From positions 1 to 7,790 of the forward strand of contig CANJXD010000263.1 of assembly GCA_947478535.1 (NCBI GenBank): a DNA stretch of 7,790 nt. The letters run 5' to 3'. This DNA is from Acetobacteraceae bacterium. GTDB taxonomy: Bacteria; Pseudomonadota; Alphaproteobacteria; Acetobacterales; Acetobacteraceae. The translations under genes were made by a program, and so were the position numbers. How positions within the stretch are numbered: the first letter of the stretch is position 1; every line of letters starts with the position of its first letter. Shown here piece after piece: positions 6,543 through 7,790 of this stretch. The notes under the pieces were generated by a model that saw only the letters and a program-made list of their open reading frames with translations, did no database searches and was not told the DNA's origin.

Positions 6543-7043
6543 ATGACACGCAAAGCCAAATCTGCCGCGCCAACAGCGCCGACCATCCCCGCCATCCCGC
6601 CGGCCGACGTGCTGGGCCGGCTGGCGGCACTCAAGACCACCGCGACGCCGGACCTCAAGCAGCAATGGCGGGAACTTTTTGCCGCCGAGCCGCCGCCCTA
6701 CAATCGGCGTTTTCTCGAAAGCCGGCTCGCTTACCGCATACAAGAGTTGGCGTATGGCGGCCTGAAGCCCGAGACGATCCAGCGCCTCGAGGCCCTGGGC
6801 GAACAACTCGACGGCGGCAATCCCGTCCTGCGGCGCATCCGCGGCGACGACAAGCCGATCGCCGGCACGCGGCTCATTCGTGAGTACCAGGGCGTCGAGC
6901 ACAGCGTGACCGTGCTGCACGACGGGTACGAATATCAGGGTCGCCCTTATCAGTCGCTGTCCTCAATCGCGCGGGCAATCACCGGCACGCGCTGGAATGG
7001 CTGGCTGTTCTTCGGCCTGAAGAACCGGAGGGCCGCGGCATGA
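6543..7043 (+). CDS. DUF2924 domain protein, partner of the serine recombinase
   Basis: This 166-residue protein is of unknown function. It shows the family hallmarks: a central YNRRFLESRLAYRIQELAYG segment (residues about 56-75) and a C-terminal REYQGVEHSVTVLHDGYEYQ / SLSSIARAITGTRWNGWLFFGL region (about 113-160). The C-terminal pattern (small-residue helix, then G-x-x-WNGW-x-F) resembles small DNA-binding modules such as RAMA/DUF4357, which is an inference. The N-terminus is basic, then Ala/Pro-rich (residues 1-20). The start has CGGAG six bases upstream. Its stop overlaps the recombinase ATG (ATGA), so the two are translationally coupled. DUF2924 genes are known neighbours of recombinase genes in alphaproteobacterial mobile elements, so a role as an accessory DNA-binding or directionality factor is possible but unproven. 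Codon use is less G/C-biased than in the transporter genes, fitting transfer. Confidence 0.9.
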   Translation: MTRKAKSAAPTAPTIPAIPPADVLGRLAALKTTATPDLKQQWRELFAAEPPPYNRRFLESRLAYRIQELAYGGLKPETIQRLEALGEQLDGGNPVLRRIRGDDKPIAGTRLIREYQGVEHSVTVLHDGYEYQGRPYQSLSSIARAITGTRWNGWLFFGLKNRRAAA

Positions 7044-7790
7044 AGCGCAAGCCAGCCGCTGACCCCGCGATGCCGGCGACGGTCCGGAAAATCCGCGCCG
7101 CCGTGTACACGCGGAAGTCGAGCGAGGAAGGCCTCGACATGGAGTTCAACTCGCTCGATGCGCAGCGCGAGGCATGTGAAGCCTACATCACCAGCCAGCG
7201 CTCCGAGGGCTGGGTGCTGGTACCGGACCGCTATGATGATGGCGGCGTCTCTGGCGGCACGCTGGAGCGGCCGGCATTGCGCCGCATGCTGGCGGATGTC
7301 GAGCGCGGCCTCATCGATGTAGTCGTAGTCTACAAGATCGATCGCCTGTCGCGCGCGCTGATGGATTTCGCGAAGCTGGTGGAAGTCTTCGACGCCAACA
7401 ACGTGACGTTTGTGTCGGTCACGCAAAGCTTTAATACGACGACCAGCATGGGGCGGCTGACGCTGAACATCCTGCTTTCGTTCGCCCAGTTCGAACGCGA
7501 GGTCATTGGCGAGCGCATCCGCGACAAGGTGGCGGCGTCACGGGCGCGCGGGATCTGGATGGGCGGCTTCGTGCCGCTCGGGTACGACGCGCGGGATCGC
7601 AAGCTGGTGGTGAATGACGCGGAAGCGGCGCTGGTGCGCCGGATCTTCGAGGGGTTCATCGAGACGGAATCCGGCACGAAGCTCGTGCAGGCCTTGCGCG
7701 CCGAGGGCGCCACCACGAAGCGCGGCCGCGCCTTCACCAAGAGCGATGTGTATCGGGTGCTCAGCAACCGCACCTATCTCGGCGAGGCGA
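7040..7790 (+). CDS. Large serine recombinase (resolvase/invertase N-domain plus recombinase domain), 3' end outside window
   Basis: The frame is open from the ATG at 7040 to the window edge, giving 250 residues of a protein that is usually about 500 or more. The resolvase domain spans about 18-165: YTRKSSEEG with Ser27 as the DNA-attacking nucleophile and Arg25 beside it, DDGGVSGGTLERPAL (66-80), YKIDRLSR (98-105) with catalytic arginines 102 and 105, and TSMGRLTLNILLSFAQFERE (135-154). The Recombinase domain then starts (GGFVPLGYDARDRKLVVN, from 175) and continues through SGTKLVQALRAEG and SDVYRVLSNRTYLGEA. All catalytic residues visible are intact, so the enzyme looks functional as far as it can be seen. 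GGAGGG (7027-7032) lies seven bases before the ATG. Such enzymes integrate and excise elements between short att sites, which usually lie near the recombinase gene. The zinc-ribbon and coiled-coil parts would be beyond 7790. Confidence 0.93.
   Translation, partial: MKRKPAADPAMPATVRKIRAAVYTRKSSEEGLDMEFNSLDAQREACEAYITSQRSEGWVLVPDRYDDGGVSGGTLERPALRRMLADVERGLIDVVVVYKIDRLSRALMDFAKLVEVFDANNVTFVSVTQSFNTTTSMGRLTLNILLSFAQFEREVIGERIRDKVAASRARGIWMGGFVPLGYDARDRKLVVNDAEAALVRRIFEGFIETESGTKLVQALRAEGATTKRGRAFTKSDVYRVLSNRTYLGEA

Noticed and set aside
6311..6658. A 115-codon minus-strand frame crossing the repeat and the DUF2924 start
   Set aside because: It runs through two hairpins and antisense of a known-family gene, and its codon use is not coding-like; another frame of the same strand (6403-6516) is more convincing.
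1..7790. CRISPR array, tRNA, rRNA or riboswitch
   Set aside because: I saw no regularly spaced repeats, cloverleaf-like segments or conserved aptamer motifs on either strand.

Overview
The window suggests a high-GC alphaproteobacterium, most likely from the Rhodospirillales/Acetobacteraceae side. The reasons are strong G/C bias at third codon positions, alphaproteobacterial-looking ABC transporter and ROK proteins, a TAGAGCA-bounded palindromic intergenic repeat of a kind common in that class, and a DUF2924/serine-recombinase pair of alphaproteobacterial type. The taxon is an inference.

Layout. At 1-43 the first 14 codons of an unidentified minus-strand gene run off the left edge. A ROK-family regulator follows on the minus strand (107-1345, GTG start). 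A 140-base divergent intergenic region then holds a good promoter candidate overlapped by a 12-base word (TTAATCCACCGG). The same word occurs upstream of the other minus-strand gene, so it is a candidate ROK operator. The plus-strand operon encodes a GGT-like Ntn hydrolase without a signal peptide (1486-3156), a Tat-exported solute-binding protein (3202-4503), and two CUT1-type permeases (4506-5402 and 5399-6247). No ATPase gene is visible.

From 6248 to 6542 there is no intact gene of known type. The stretch holds a perfect hairpin that may end the operon, a 104-base MITE-like element with CTAGAGCA inverted ends (6303-6406), and a 37-codon minus-strand fragment with coding-like codon use that ends inside the MITE tip. 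A mobile-element module follows: a DUF2924 protein (6543-7043) overlapping by ATGA the start of a large serine recombinase (7040 to the right edge, incomplete).

Working model (inference): an effector released or imported by the system lifts ROK repression of the hydrolase-transporter operon and of the minus-strand gene. The binding protein and permeases import a sugar-like or conjugated compound using an ATPase encoded elsewhere. The cytoplasmic GGT-like hydrolase then cuts an amide bond in the imported compound. The right side of the window is the edge of an integrated element unrelated to this pathway. I see no wholly new system. The most interesting points are the shared operator word, the atypical hydrolase tied to a sugar-type importer, and the layered junction at 6248-6542.
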